From Amycolatopsis thailandensis (GTDB taxonomy: Bacteria > Actinomycetota > Actinomycetes > Mycobacteriales > Pseudonocardiaceae), in contig NZ_NMQT01000002.1 of assembly GCF_002234405.1 (NCBI RefSeq), positions 1 to 64,000 of the forward strand: a stretch of 64,000 bases of DNA, read 5' to 3'. This document shows, in pieces, positions 50,130 to 57,046 of the stretch. The notes below the pieces were generated by a model that was given only the letters and a program-made list of their open reading frames with translations, was not told the origin of the DNA and did not search any database. The translations under genes and the position numbers were made by a program. Each line of letters opens with the position of its first letter. Positions within the stretch are counted from its first letter, which is position 1.

Positions 50130-52106
50130 GTGACGCACACCGCCGACGCCCCGGAAGTGCTCTGGCGCCCCGAGCCGAGCCGCCTGCCCGACACCAGGAT
50201 CGACGTGTTCCGCCGGTGGCTGCGCACCGAACGCGGGGTGGAAGCCGACGACTACAACGGGTTGTGGGAGTTCTCCGTGCGACGCGGGCCGGAGTTCTGG
50301 TCCGCCGTCGGCGAATTCCTCGGCCTGCGCTGGCACGATCGGCCCGGTGAGGTGCTCACCGGCGAGATGCCGGACGCACGCTGGTTCGAGGGCGGCACGC
50401 TGAACTACGCCGAGCACTCGCTCATGCCCGGCGTCGCGGGCGCCGCGAAGGCGGACGACGAGATCGCCGTGATCTTCCACCGCGAAGACGGCCTTTCGTC
50501 CCAGCTGACTTTCGGCGCCCTGCGTTCCGCCGTCGCCGCCGCGCGGGAAGGACTGCGGAAGCTGGGAGTGTCCAAAGGGGACAGAGTGGTCGCGCTGGCG
50601 CCGAACTGCCCGCAGACACTGATCGCCTTCCTCGCCACCGCGAGCCTCGGCGCCGTCTGGTCGTCGTGCTCGCCGGACTTCGGCGTCCGCGCGATCGCCG
50701 ACCGGTTCGCGCAGACCGAGCCGAAGGTGCTGATCGCCGTCAACGGCTACGTCTACAATGGACGGTGGTTCGACAGCCGGTCGACGGTGAACTCGTTGCG
50801 GGACGAGATCTCCACCCTCGAAGCGACGGTGCTCGTCGACTATGCCGGCGGCCGCCTCGACGGCACGCTCGACTGGGATGAGCTACTCGCCGACAACGAG
50901 GGCGCGGAACTGGCCTTCGAGCCGGTCGAATTCGGCCACCCGCTGTGGATCCTGTACTCCTCGGGGACCACCGGCCTGCCGAAGGGCATCGTCCACGGCC
51001 ACGGCGGGATCACCCTCGAACACCTCAAAGCCTTTGCCCTGCAAAACGATCTCGGCCCGGGCGACCGGTTCTTCTGGTTCACCACCACCGGCTGGATGAT
51101 GTGGAACTTCCTCATCTCCGGCCTGCTGACCGGAACCACGATCGTGCTGTTCGACGGCAGCCCCGGCAGCCCGGACCTCACCGTGTTGTGGCATCTGGCC
51201 GAACAGCACCGCGTCACCTACTTCGGCACGTCGGCGCCGTTCATCCAGAGCTGCCTGAAGGCCGGGATCAAACCGGCCGAACGGTTCGACCTCACCGCGT
51301 TGCGCGTCCTGGGCTCCACCGGCGCGCCGCTGAGCGTCGAGGGTTTCCGGTGGATCGTCGACGAGGTCGGCAAAAGCGTCCAGATCTGCTCGGTGTCCGG
51401 CGGCACGGACCTGTGCGCGGCGCTCGTCGCGTCGGCCCCGGACGTCCCGGTCTGGCTGGGCGAGATCTCGGTGCGCGCGCTCGGCGTCGCCGTCGCCGCT
51501 TTCGACGAGGACGGGACGCCGGTGGTGGACACGGTCGGCGAACTGGTGATCACCCAGCCGATGCCGTCGATGCCGGTGTGCTTCTGGAACGACCCGGACG
51601 GCTCGCGGCTGCGCGAGGCGTACTTCGAGATGTACCCGGGGATCTGGCGGCACGGCGACTGGATCCGGATCACCGGGCGAGGCTCCGCGGTCATCTACGG
51701 CCGCAGCGACTCGACCTTGAACAGGGGCGGCGTCCGGATGGGCACGGCCGAGTTCTACCGGGTCGTCGAAGCGTTCGACCAGGTCGCGGACTCGCTGGTG
51801 ATCGACACGTCGGCGGCGGGGAACGAGGACGGGCAGCTGCTGTGCTTCCTCGTGCTGACCGACGGCGCGTCGCTCGACGAGGTCGAGCCCGCCCTGCGCA
51901 AGGAGCTGCGAGGCGCCCTCTCCCCGCGCCACGTGCCCGACCGGTTCGTCCAGGTGAGCGGGGTGCCCCGGACGCTCAACGGGAAGAAATGCGAGGTCCC
52001 GGTCAAGAAGATCCTCGCGGGGGTTTCACCTGACCGCGCCGTCAGCCGGGATGCGCTGCTGAATCCCGACGCCCTTGTACCGTTCGTGGAGCTGGCAAGG
52101 AGCTGA
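50130..52106 (+). CDS. acetoacetate-CoA ligase
   Basis: 658 residues from GTG 50130. ANL superfamily with the full-length AACS pattern: ILYSSGTTGLPKGIVHGHGG (P-loop), FFWFTTTGWMMWNFL, SVSGGTDLCAA, WRHGDWIRITGRGSAVIYGR and the final catalytic Lys in LNGKKCEVPVKKIL. Activates acetoacetate with ATP and CoA, linking ketone/PHB metabolism to acetyl-CoA. No other ketone body genes nearby. Confidence 0.9.
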   Translation: MTHTADAPEVLWRPEPSRLPDTRIDVFRRWLRTERGVEADDYNGLWEFSVRRGPEFWSAVGEFLGLRWHDRPGEVLTGEMPDARWFEGGTLNYAEHSLMPGVAGAAKADDEIAVIFHREDGLSSQLTFGALRSAVAAAREGLRKLGVSKGDRVVALAPNCPQTLIAFLATASLGAVWSSCSPDFGVRAIADRFAQTEPKVLIAVNGYVYNGRWFDSRSTVNSLRDEISTLEATVLVDYAGGRLDGTLDWDELLADNEGAELAFEPVEFGHPLWILYSSGTTGLPKGIVHGHGGITLEHLKAFALQNDLGPGDRFFWFTTTGWMMWNFLISGLLTGTTIVLFDGSPGSPDLTVLWHLAEQHRVTYFGTSAPFIQSCLKAGIKPAERFDLTALRVLGSTGAPLSVEGFRWIVDEVGKSVQICSVSGGTDLCAALVASAPDVPVWLGEISVRALGVAVAAFDEDGTPVVDTVGELVITQPMPSMPVCFWNDPDGSRLREAYFEMYPGIWRHGDWIRITGRGSAVIYGRSDSTLNRGGVRMGTAEFYRVVEAFDQVADSLVIDTSAAGNEDGQLLCFLVLTDGASLDEVEPALRKELRGALSPRHVPDRFVQVSGVPRTLNGKKCEVPVKKILAGVSPDRAVSRDALLNPDALVPFVELARS

Positions 52107-52118
52107 CGGGGGCGAGAC

Positions 52119-53792
52119 TTGGCGGGCGTTTGGCGGGTGGCCGGTGCCACTTCGGTGGTGGCGGTCACCTGGGTGACGCGGCTGGCCGGACTGCTGGCCC
52201 TGGTCTCGGTGCTGGTGCCGGCCGGGGGGCGCACCCTGCGCGGACGCGTCGCCGAATGGCTGGAGCTGCCGCACGAGGCCACGGTGGGCGCGGCGACGGT
52301 CGCGCTGGTGACCGGCGTACTGCTGGTGCTGCTCGCCGCCGGTCTCAAACGGCGCAAACGCCGGGCCTGGCAACTCGCGATCGCCGCCGCGGCGCTGCTG
52401 ACGGTGTCGCACCTCGGGCTCCGGCACGTCCTCGGCCCCGGCCTCGTGTCGCTCGCGTTGCTGATCGCCCTCATCGCGACGCGGCGGTACTTCATCGCGC
52501 TCCCCGACCCGGTGACTGGCCGGTGGCGCGCGGTCCGGGTCTTCCTGCAACTGACGCTGGCCGGGGTCGCGATCAACTTCGTGTTGCTGTCGGTCGCGCG
52601 GGCGGTGGAACCCCTGGACGTCGGCGACCGGCTGGCGCAGTCGGTGCTGGCCCTGGTCGGCGTCAGCGGCCCCGCGGTGTTCCGCGCGCTGTGGCTGGAG
52701 GACCTCTCGGCGGCCGTCGGGGTGTTGTTCGGTATCGCCGCGGTCCTGCCGGCGGCGTACTTCCTGCTCCGCTCGGCCGAACCCGCGCCGGAACTGACCG
52801 ACGACGAGATCGGACGGCTCAGGGCGCTGTTGGACGAGCGGGACTCGCTGGGGTACTTCGCCCTGCGGCGGGACAAGTTCGTGGTCTTCTCGAAGTCGGG
52901 GAAGGCCGCGGTGACCTATCGCGTGATCGCCGGTGTCGCGCTGTGCTCGGCCGACCCGCTCGGCGACCCGGAAGCGTGGCCCGGCGCGATCGAGGAGTAC
53001 CTGGACGTCTGCCGTCGGTACGCCTGGACCCCGGCGACCATGGGCTGCTCGGAACTGGGCGCGACCGTCTGGGCCCGCTTCGGGCTGGAAGTGCTCGAGA
53101 TCGGCGACGAGGCCGTCGTCGACACAGAGACCTTCACCCTCGAAGGCCGCGTCATGCGCGGAGTCCGCCAAGCCGTCTCACGCACGAAGCGCGCCGGCTA
53201 CACCGTCCGCGTCCGCAAGGCCGAGGACTTGCCGTCAGGCGAGCTCGACGAACTCCGCGCCCTCGCCGCCACCTGGCGGGGCACCGACACCGAACGCGGC
53301 TTCTCGATGGCCCTCGGCCGCATGGGCGACCCGGGCTCGGTCCTCGTCACCGCCGAACACGACGGCCGGGTGCGCGGAGTCCTCCAGTTCGTCCCCTGGG
53401 GCGAGAAGGACCTGTCCATGGACGTCATGCGCCGCGACCGGACCGCCGACAACGGCATCAACGAGCTGATGATCTCCGAACTCCTCCTGACCACCCCCGC
53501 GCGGCACGTGTCCCTGAACTTCGCCGCCTTCCGCGCGGTGCTGGAACAAGGCCAACGCATCGGCGCCGGCCCCGTCGCCCGCCTGTCCGCCCGGACGCTG
53601 CGATTCTTCTCACGTTGGATCCAGATCGAGACCCTCTACCGCTTCAACGCCAAGTTCCAGCCGCGGTGGGTCCCGCGCTATCTGGCCTACCCCGCGGCCC
53701 GCGACCTACCCCGGGTCGGCATCGCCGTCTTCGAAGCCGAAGGGCTCGGCGGACGCCCATCCGGCCTGCTCAGAGCGTTGCGGCGGATCTAA
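52119..53792 (+). CDS. MprF-like lysylphosphatidylglycerol-synthase-type membrane protein
   Basis: 557 residues from TTG 52119. About six membrane helices (1-230), then a DUF2156/LPG synthase cytosolic domain with tandem GNAT folds: GYFALRRDKFVVFSKSGKAA, KRAGYTVRVRKAEDL, GFSMALGRMGDPGSV, NFAAFRAVLEQGQRIG and YRFNAKFQPRWVPRYLAYPA, all typical. Likely transfers an amino acid from aminoacyl-tRNA to phosphatidylglycerol. The flippase part is shorter than in MprF, as usual in actinobacteria. It lacks the fused LysRS of some actinobacterial LysX proteins. Confidence 0.85.
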   Translation: MAGVWRVAGATSVVAVTWVTRLAGLLALVSVLVPAGGRTLRGRVAEWLELPHEATVGAATVALVTGVLLVLLAAGLKRRKRRAWQLAIAAAALLTVSHLGLRHVLGPGLVSLALLIALIATRRYFIALPDPVTGRWRAVRVFLQLTLAGVAINFVLLSVARAVEPLDVGDRLAQSVLALVGVSGPAVFRALWLEDLSAAVGVLFGIAAVLPAAYFLLRSAEPAPELTDDEIGRLRALLDERDSLGYFALRRDKFVVFSKSGKAAVTYRVIAGVALCSADPLGDPEAWPGAIEEYLDVCRRYAWTPATMGCSELGATVWARFGLEVLEIGDEAVVDTETFTLEGRVMRGVRQAVSRTKRAGYTVRVRKAEDLPSGELDELRALAATWRGTDTERGFSMALGRMGDPGSVLVTAEHDGRVRGVLQFVPWGEKDLSMDVMRRDRTADNGINELMISELLLTTPARHVSLNFAAFRAVLEQGQRIGAGPVARLSARTLRFFSRWIQIETLYRFNAKFQPRWVPRYLAYPAARDLPRVGIAVFEAEGLGGRPSGLLRALRRI

Positions 53793-53857
53793 GGGGGGTC
53801 CCTTTCGCGGGGGTTCCCGGGGTGTGTAACCTATTTGAGCAGTGGTCGTTGGGCCCA

Positions 53858-53947
53858 GGAGGCTTCGCCTAGTCTGGTCTATGGCGCCGCACTGCTAATG
53901 CGGTTGGGGGTAACCCCCCCTCCCGGGTTCAAATCCCGGAGCCTCCG
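53858..53947 (+). tRNA. tRNA-Ser (anticodon GCU)
   Basis: 90-nt class II cloverleaf. Acceptor GGAGGCT/AGCCTCC, anticodon loop CTGCTAA giving GCU, a long variable arm around GGGGGTAACCCCCC, T-loop GGGTTCAAATCCC. Discriminator G; CCA not encoded. Reads AGC/AGU. Confidence 0.93.
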
Positions 53948-53989
53948 CTGGTGCCTGTTCCGGCAGGTGCTAGATTAACAACTGAACAA

Positions 53990-54063
53990 GCGCCCGTAGC
54001 TCAGCTGGATAGAGCATCTGACTACGGATCAGAAGGTCAGGGGTTCGAATCCCTTCGGGCGCA
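53990..54063 (+). tRNA. tRNA-Arg (anticodon ACG)
   Basis: 74-nt cloverleaf: acceptor GCGCCCG/CGGGCGC, anticodon loop CTACGGA giving ACG (read as ICG), T-loop GGTTCGAATCC, discriminator A, no encoded CCA. It is the last backbone gene before the AT-richer island and tRNA genes are common insertion sites; no repeated 3' end was seen on the far side. Confidence 0.93.
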
Positions 54064-54084
54064 CGTCTGGTTGAGACAGCACTA

Positions 54085-54115
54085 AGGCCCTCCCGTTCGC
54101 GGGAGGGCCTTTTTG
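54085..54115 (+). terminator. intrinsic terminator of the tRNA transcript
   Basis: 11-bp stem AGGCCCTCCCG with loop TTCG and its complement, followed by TTTTTG. The most classical rho-independent terminator in the window, 22 bases beyond tRNA-Arg. Confidence 0.9.
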
Positions 54116-54286
54116 TCTGTCCGTCGTGGACCCAGCCGTGCTGACACGCGAGCAATGACTAGTGCTTGGCCGCGTGGCTGTCTGAAGATAGCTCCAGGCC
54201 TGCCTAGTCTGCGATCCGATGGGGTAGTCGCCGGGCGAGGTGAGGCAGGTTAGCGACTGTTCTGGGGCGGTGTTGGGGCGGCCCGC

Positions 54287-54892
54287 TTACTCTTGAGGCG
54301 CGGCTTCTAAGCGACGTCGCACGTAGGCTAAGTCGAGTGAGCAATGCTTCGCGATCAGCTCGTGCTGACGCTTCTGTCTCTCTTGGATCGTGGTGTCATC
54401 GGTCACGTAGACGACCATCAAAGGCTTGCTCGGCGTCGTAACGGCCTTGTTGACAGCTGCCCAGAGAAGGTCTCTAAAAGTGCGTGCCCGACCCCAACAG
54501 ACATAGCGTTCGTGTTTACCGTCAGTCACAAGGCAGTGCATCGGCTTTTCTCGGATAGAGTTGGGTTTGATCTCCCATGCATCACCGAGTATCTCAGTGA
54601 TGAACTCGTCGGCCGGCGAAAGTCTCTTGGTAGCGTATTCGGCATATGATCCGAAGTTCTCTAAAGCTCGAGCGTATTCCTTCAGCGGGCCATCCTTAAG
54701 CCACACGCGCATACCCTCTGCTGTGTAGTAGTCCGCCAATTCACCTCCGATCAATTCATCTTCTACCCATTGGGTGTAGTAGGCAGTTCGTTCACGCGTC
54801 GAAATATCCTCCCAATCCAGTGATCCTACTTGCCGGTAGAGCTCACGAATAACAGCTTCCCTGGTAGCTTTCGGTAGCGTTATCGCAGGCAC
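54287..54892 (-). CDS. unknown protein at the 3' end of the R-M island
   Basis: 201 residues, low-GC codon use like the rest of the island. An N-terminal helical part (EAVIRELYRQVGSLDWED, EGMRVWLKDGPLKEYARAL) and a mixed C-terminal part (HERYVCWGRARTFRDLLWAAV, PLMVVYVTDDTTIQERQKRQ). No family recognised, no nuclease motif seen. Lies 27 bases downstream of the Vsr gene and probably belongs to the same transcript. Confidence 0.65.
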   Translation of the reverse strand: MPAITLPKATREAVIRELYRQVGSLDWEDISTRERTAYYTQWVEDELIGGELADYYTAEGMRVWLKDGPLKEYARALENFGSYAEYATKRLSPADEFITEILGDAWEIKPNSIREKPMHCLVTDGKHERYVCWGRARTFRDLLWAAVNKAVTTPSKPLMVVYVTDDTTIQERQKRQHELIAKHCSLDLAYVRRRLEAAPQE

Positions 54893-54918
54893 GGTTCCCC
54901 CCTCGCTTTATGAACTGC

Positions 54919-55650
54919 TTACGAGTGACCCAGTGCTGTGACGACCCGGTCGGCGACGGTCTTCGGGTCTTCGTGCTCCCAGCACCGAATCACCATCCAC
55001 CCTTCTGCGGTGAGCAACTGATTGGTTTCGATGTCGCGCTTCCTGTTGTCGGTGATTTTATTCCTCCAGAACTCTGAGTTCTTCTTCGCAGGGCGATGGT
55101 GCTTCTCACAGCCATGCCAGAAGCAGCCGTCGACGAAGATCGCTAAGCGAGCCTTGGGGAAGACGATGTCAGCTGTACGCCGCAACGCGCGTAGCGGCCG
55201 TACAGACACGCGATACCGCAAGCCGCGGGCGTAAAGTTCGGAGCGTAACCGGAGTTCAGGAGCAGTGTCCTTTCCTCGATTCGCCCTCATCGAAGCTCGT
55301 ACCTCTGGAGAAGAGGCCCATGAGCCGCTGGGGACCACCTCATCCTGTACTAGCCCGAGTGAGCGAGCCGTCGTCCAACCATCCGCGAGATTCGCTGAGC
55401 GAGTCGGATGCTTCACCACGCCAAGAGACTTTGAGACAGTGCGACCGTTGTCATGCCACCGTAAGTGTGCGTGGATGGCACCGGTCTTGGTAGACGCCTT
55501 GAGCAAGATGGAACCTCTTGAGGTACGCCCGTCCTCCAGTCGCACGATCCGACGGTGTCGTCCGCCAGCCGCCCTGTCTTGCTCGGCGTCGGACATCGTT
55601 CTCGACCGGCCGTGGTTAGCCTTCCAGGCTCGAGCGGGCGGTGTGGTCAA
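54919..55650 (-). CDS. vsr: Vsr-family endonuclease with N-terminal extension
   Basis: 243 residues from TTG 55650, overlapping the methylase stop (TTGA); ATG 55596 would give 225. The Vsr domain fills the last 135 residues: ASMRANRGKDTAPELRLRSE, TADIVFPKARLAIFVDGCFW with catalytic Asp, GCEKHHRPAKKNSEFWRNKI, RDIETNQLLTAEGWMVIRCW. Vsr nicks G-T mismatches left by 5-methylcytosine deamination. The leading 100 or so residues (SRGSILLKASTKTGAIHAHL, HDNGRTVSKSLGVV) are an added beta-rich part, perhaps DNA-binding. Confidence 0.87.
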   Translation of the reverse strand: MTTPPARAWKANHGRSRTMSDAEQDRAAGGRHRRIVRLEDGRTSRGSILLKASTKTGAIHAHLRWHDNGRTVSKSLGVVKHPTRSANLADGWTTARSLGLVQDEVVPSGSWASSPEVRASMRANRGKDTAPELRLRSELYARGLRYRVSVRPLRALRRTADIVFPKARLAIFVDGCFWHGCEKHHRPAKKNSEFWRNKITDNRKRDIETNQLLTAEGWMVIRCWEHEDPKTVADRVVTALGHS

Positions 55651-56963
55651 GACCGCTTCTGGACGTCGTCGAGCACCGCTGCCACAGCCTTCGCGAATAC
55701 CTGGCCTAGTAGGACTGGGACAGCGTTACCGAGTTGCCGCATCTGTTCGCCGCGAGGGCCGCACAGCTTCCAGTCGTCGGGGAAGGTCATGACACGGGCA
55801 GTCTCACGAACCGTCATGTATCGGTGTCGATATTCACGTGGGGTCCGGGTTCCCCTAACCGGAGTGTCGGTCAGCATCACGGATTCACCACCTGGAACGC
55901 CATGCACACCGGCCTTAACGGTCTTTGCGGGACGATCGAGAACGTTAGGCGTATGGCCTGCGTAGATACGCGCATCAGGCCAGCCGATGTGTTCCCTGGG
56001 CATGTTGTCGTACTGCTTGCGGTCGAGTTTGTTCCAGGGTATATCGGGGAGAGGTCTAGTAATTTCATCGCCAGCTAGAGCATCTCGTAGCGTCCGCCAC
56101 GGTAATAAGCCTGACGTGCCCTCCTCGAAGGGTAACGCGATTTCGGCCTCGTTCATAACGTGCTTGATAACGTGCGAGGGTATCTTCGCGCGGCCTTCAA
56201 TACTGTTGTGACGTTCCCAGTATTCTCCGGATGCCATCGTTTCGAGTAGTGCCAACTTGGAATGGGTTGGCTTTGTCGCCACTTTTAGCAACTCGATATC
56301 AATATCGAGGTCACCGCGGAAACCGACGATGATGACACGGTTTCGGATTTGTGGCACGCCGTAATCGGCCGCGTTTACAGGGAACATGAGGACCTGATAG
56401 CGCTCGGATGATTTGGTTTCGTCTTTTCGTTCTTTCTCGCGAAGAATGGCATCATGCTGAAGCCAGCTTGCTTCAGGGGCGCGTTCTTCAAAAGGAAACA
56501 TCAATTCTCTGACTATGTAGTCAAAGTAAGGCTTGAACGATGGGCGAAGAAGGCCTCGGACATTCTCACATATGAAGGCTTTCGGTTTTATCTCTCGAAT
56601 AGCTCGGAACATTTCTGGGAACATGTTCCTCTTGTCTTCGTCGCCTTTAGCGATCCCGCCTAGGCTGAAGGGCTGACACGGTGGGCCGCCGGCTAGGAGG
56701 TCGACCGCCCCCTCTAAATAACCCATTTTGAGGTCTCGTATGTCCCCTCGAACTAGGGGGACTGGGTCTTCGAGTTCGGGGATGAGCTCCTCTTCACCTC
56801 GTGACACGGCGCCGTTGGCCTCCAAAGTGTCACAGGCGTACTTGACGAACTCGTTAAGGAGTAACGGCCGAAAACCTGAGCGGTGGACTGCCATCGCTAG
56901 GCCGCCGCCGCCCGCGAACAGCTCCACCGACGTGCGTTCTGATGGATTGAGTTCAGCCGACAT
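55647..56963 (-). CDS. dcm: DNA cytosine-5 methyltransferase
   Basis: 438 residues. C5-MTase motifs: FAGGGGLAMAVHRSG (I), AGGPPCQPFSLGG with nucleophile C96 (IV), AFICENVRGLLRP with the Glu of ENV (VI), VPQIRNRVIIVGF (VIII) and QMRQLGNAVPVLLG (X). Single-polypeptide Dcm type; target sequence cannot be read from sequence. Stop overlaps the Vsr start, so repair nuclease and methylase are made together. A stem-loop separates it from the Z1 gene. Confidence 0.92.
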   Translation of the reverse strand: MSAELNPSERTSVELFAGGGGLAMAVHRSGFRPLLLNEFVKYACDTLEANGAVSRGEEELIPELEDPVPLVRGDIRDLKMGYLEGAVDLLAGGPPCQPFSLGGIAKGDEDKRNMFPEMFRAIREIKPKAFICENVRGLLRPSFKPYFDYIVRELMFPFEERAPEASWLQHDAILREKERKDETKSSERYQVLMFPVNAADYGVPQIRNRVIIVGFRGDLDIDIELLKVATKPTHSKLALLETMASGEYWERHNSIEGRAKIPSHVIKHVMNEAEIALPFEEGTSGLLPWRTLRDALAGDEITRPLPDIPWNKLDRKQYDNMPREHIGWPDARIYAGHTPNVLDRPAKTVKAGVHGVPGGESVMLTDTPVRGTRTPREYRHRYMTVRETARVMTFPDDWKLCGPRGEQMRQLGNAVPVLLGQVFAKAVAAVLDDVQKRS

Positions 56964-56993
56964 GCGGAAAGCTTACCGTGCTGCGACAAGCCT

Positions 56994-57030
56994 GGACCGC
57001 AAGGTAGAGGCGGTGTCCACCTTGCGGTCC
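56994..57030 (-). terminator. stem-loop between Z1 and methylase genes
   Basis: 12-bp perfect stem GGACCGCAAGGT (56994-57005) with ACCTTGCGGTCC (57019-57030), 13-base loop, in the 83-base gap between the Z1 stop and methylase start. Likely attenuates read-through so that methylase/Vsr can be expressed separately from the effectors. Confidence 0.6.
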
Positions 57031-57046
57031 CGGCGTGACGGTCTAC

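Noticed and set aside
54064-54286. attachment site or integrase remnant after tRNA-Arg
   Set aside because: No second copy of the tRNA 3' end near 62.5-63.1 kb and no integrase motif in any frame.
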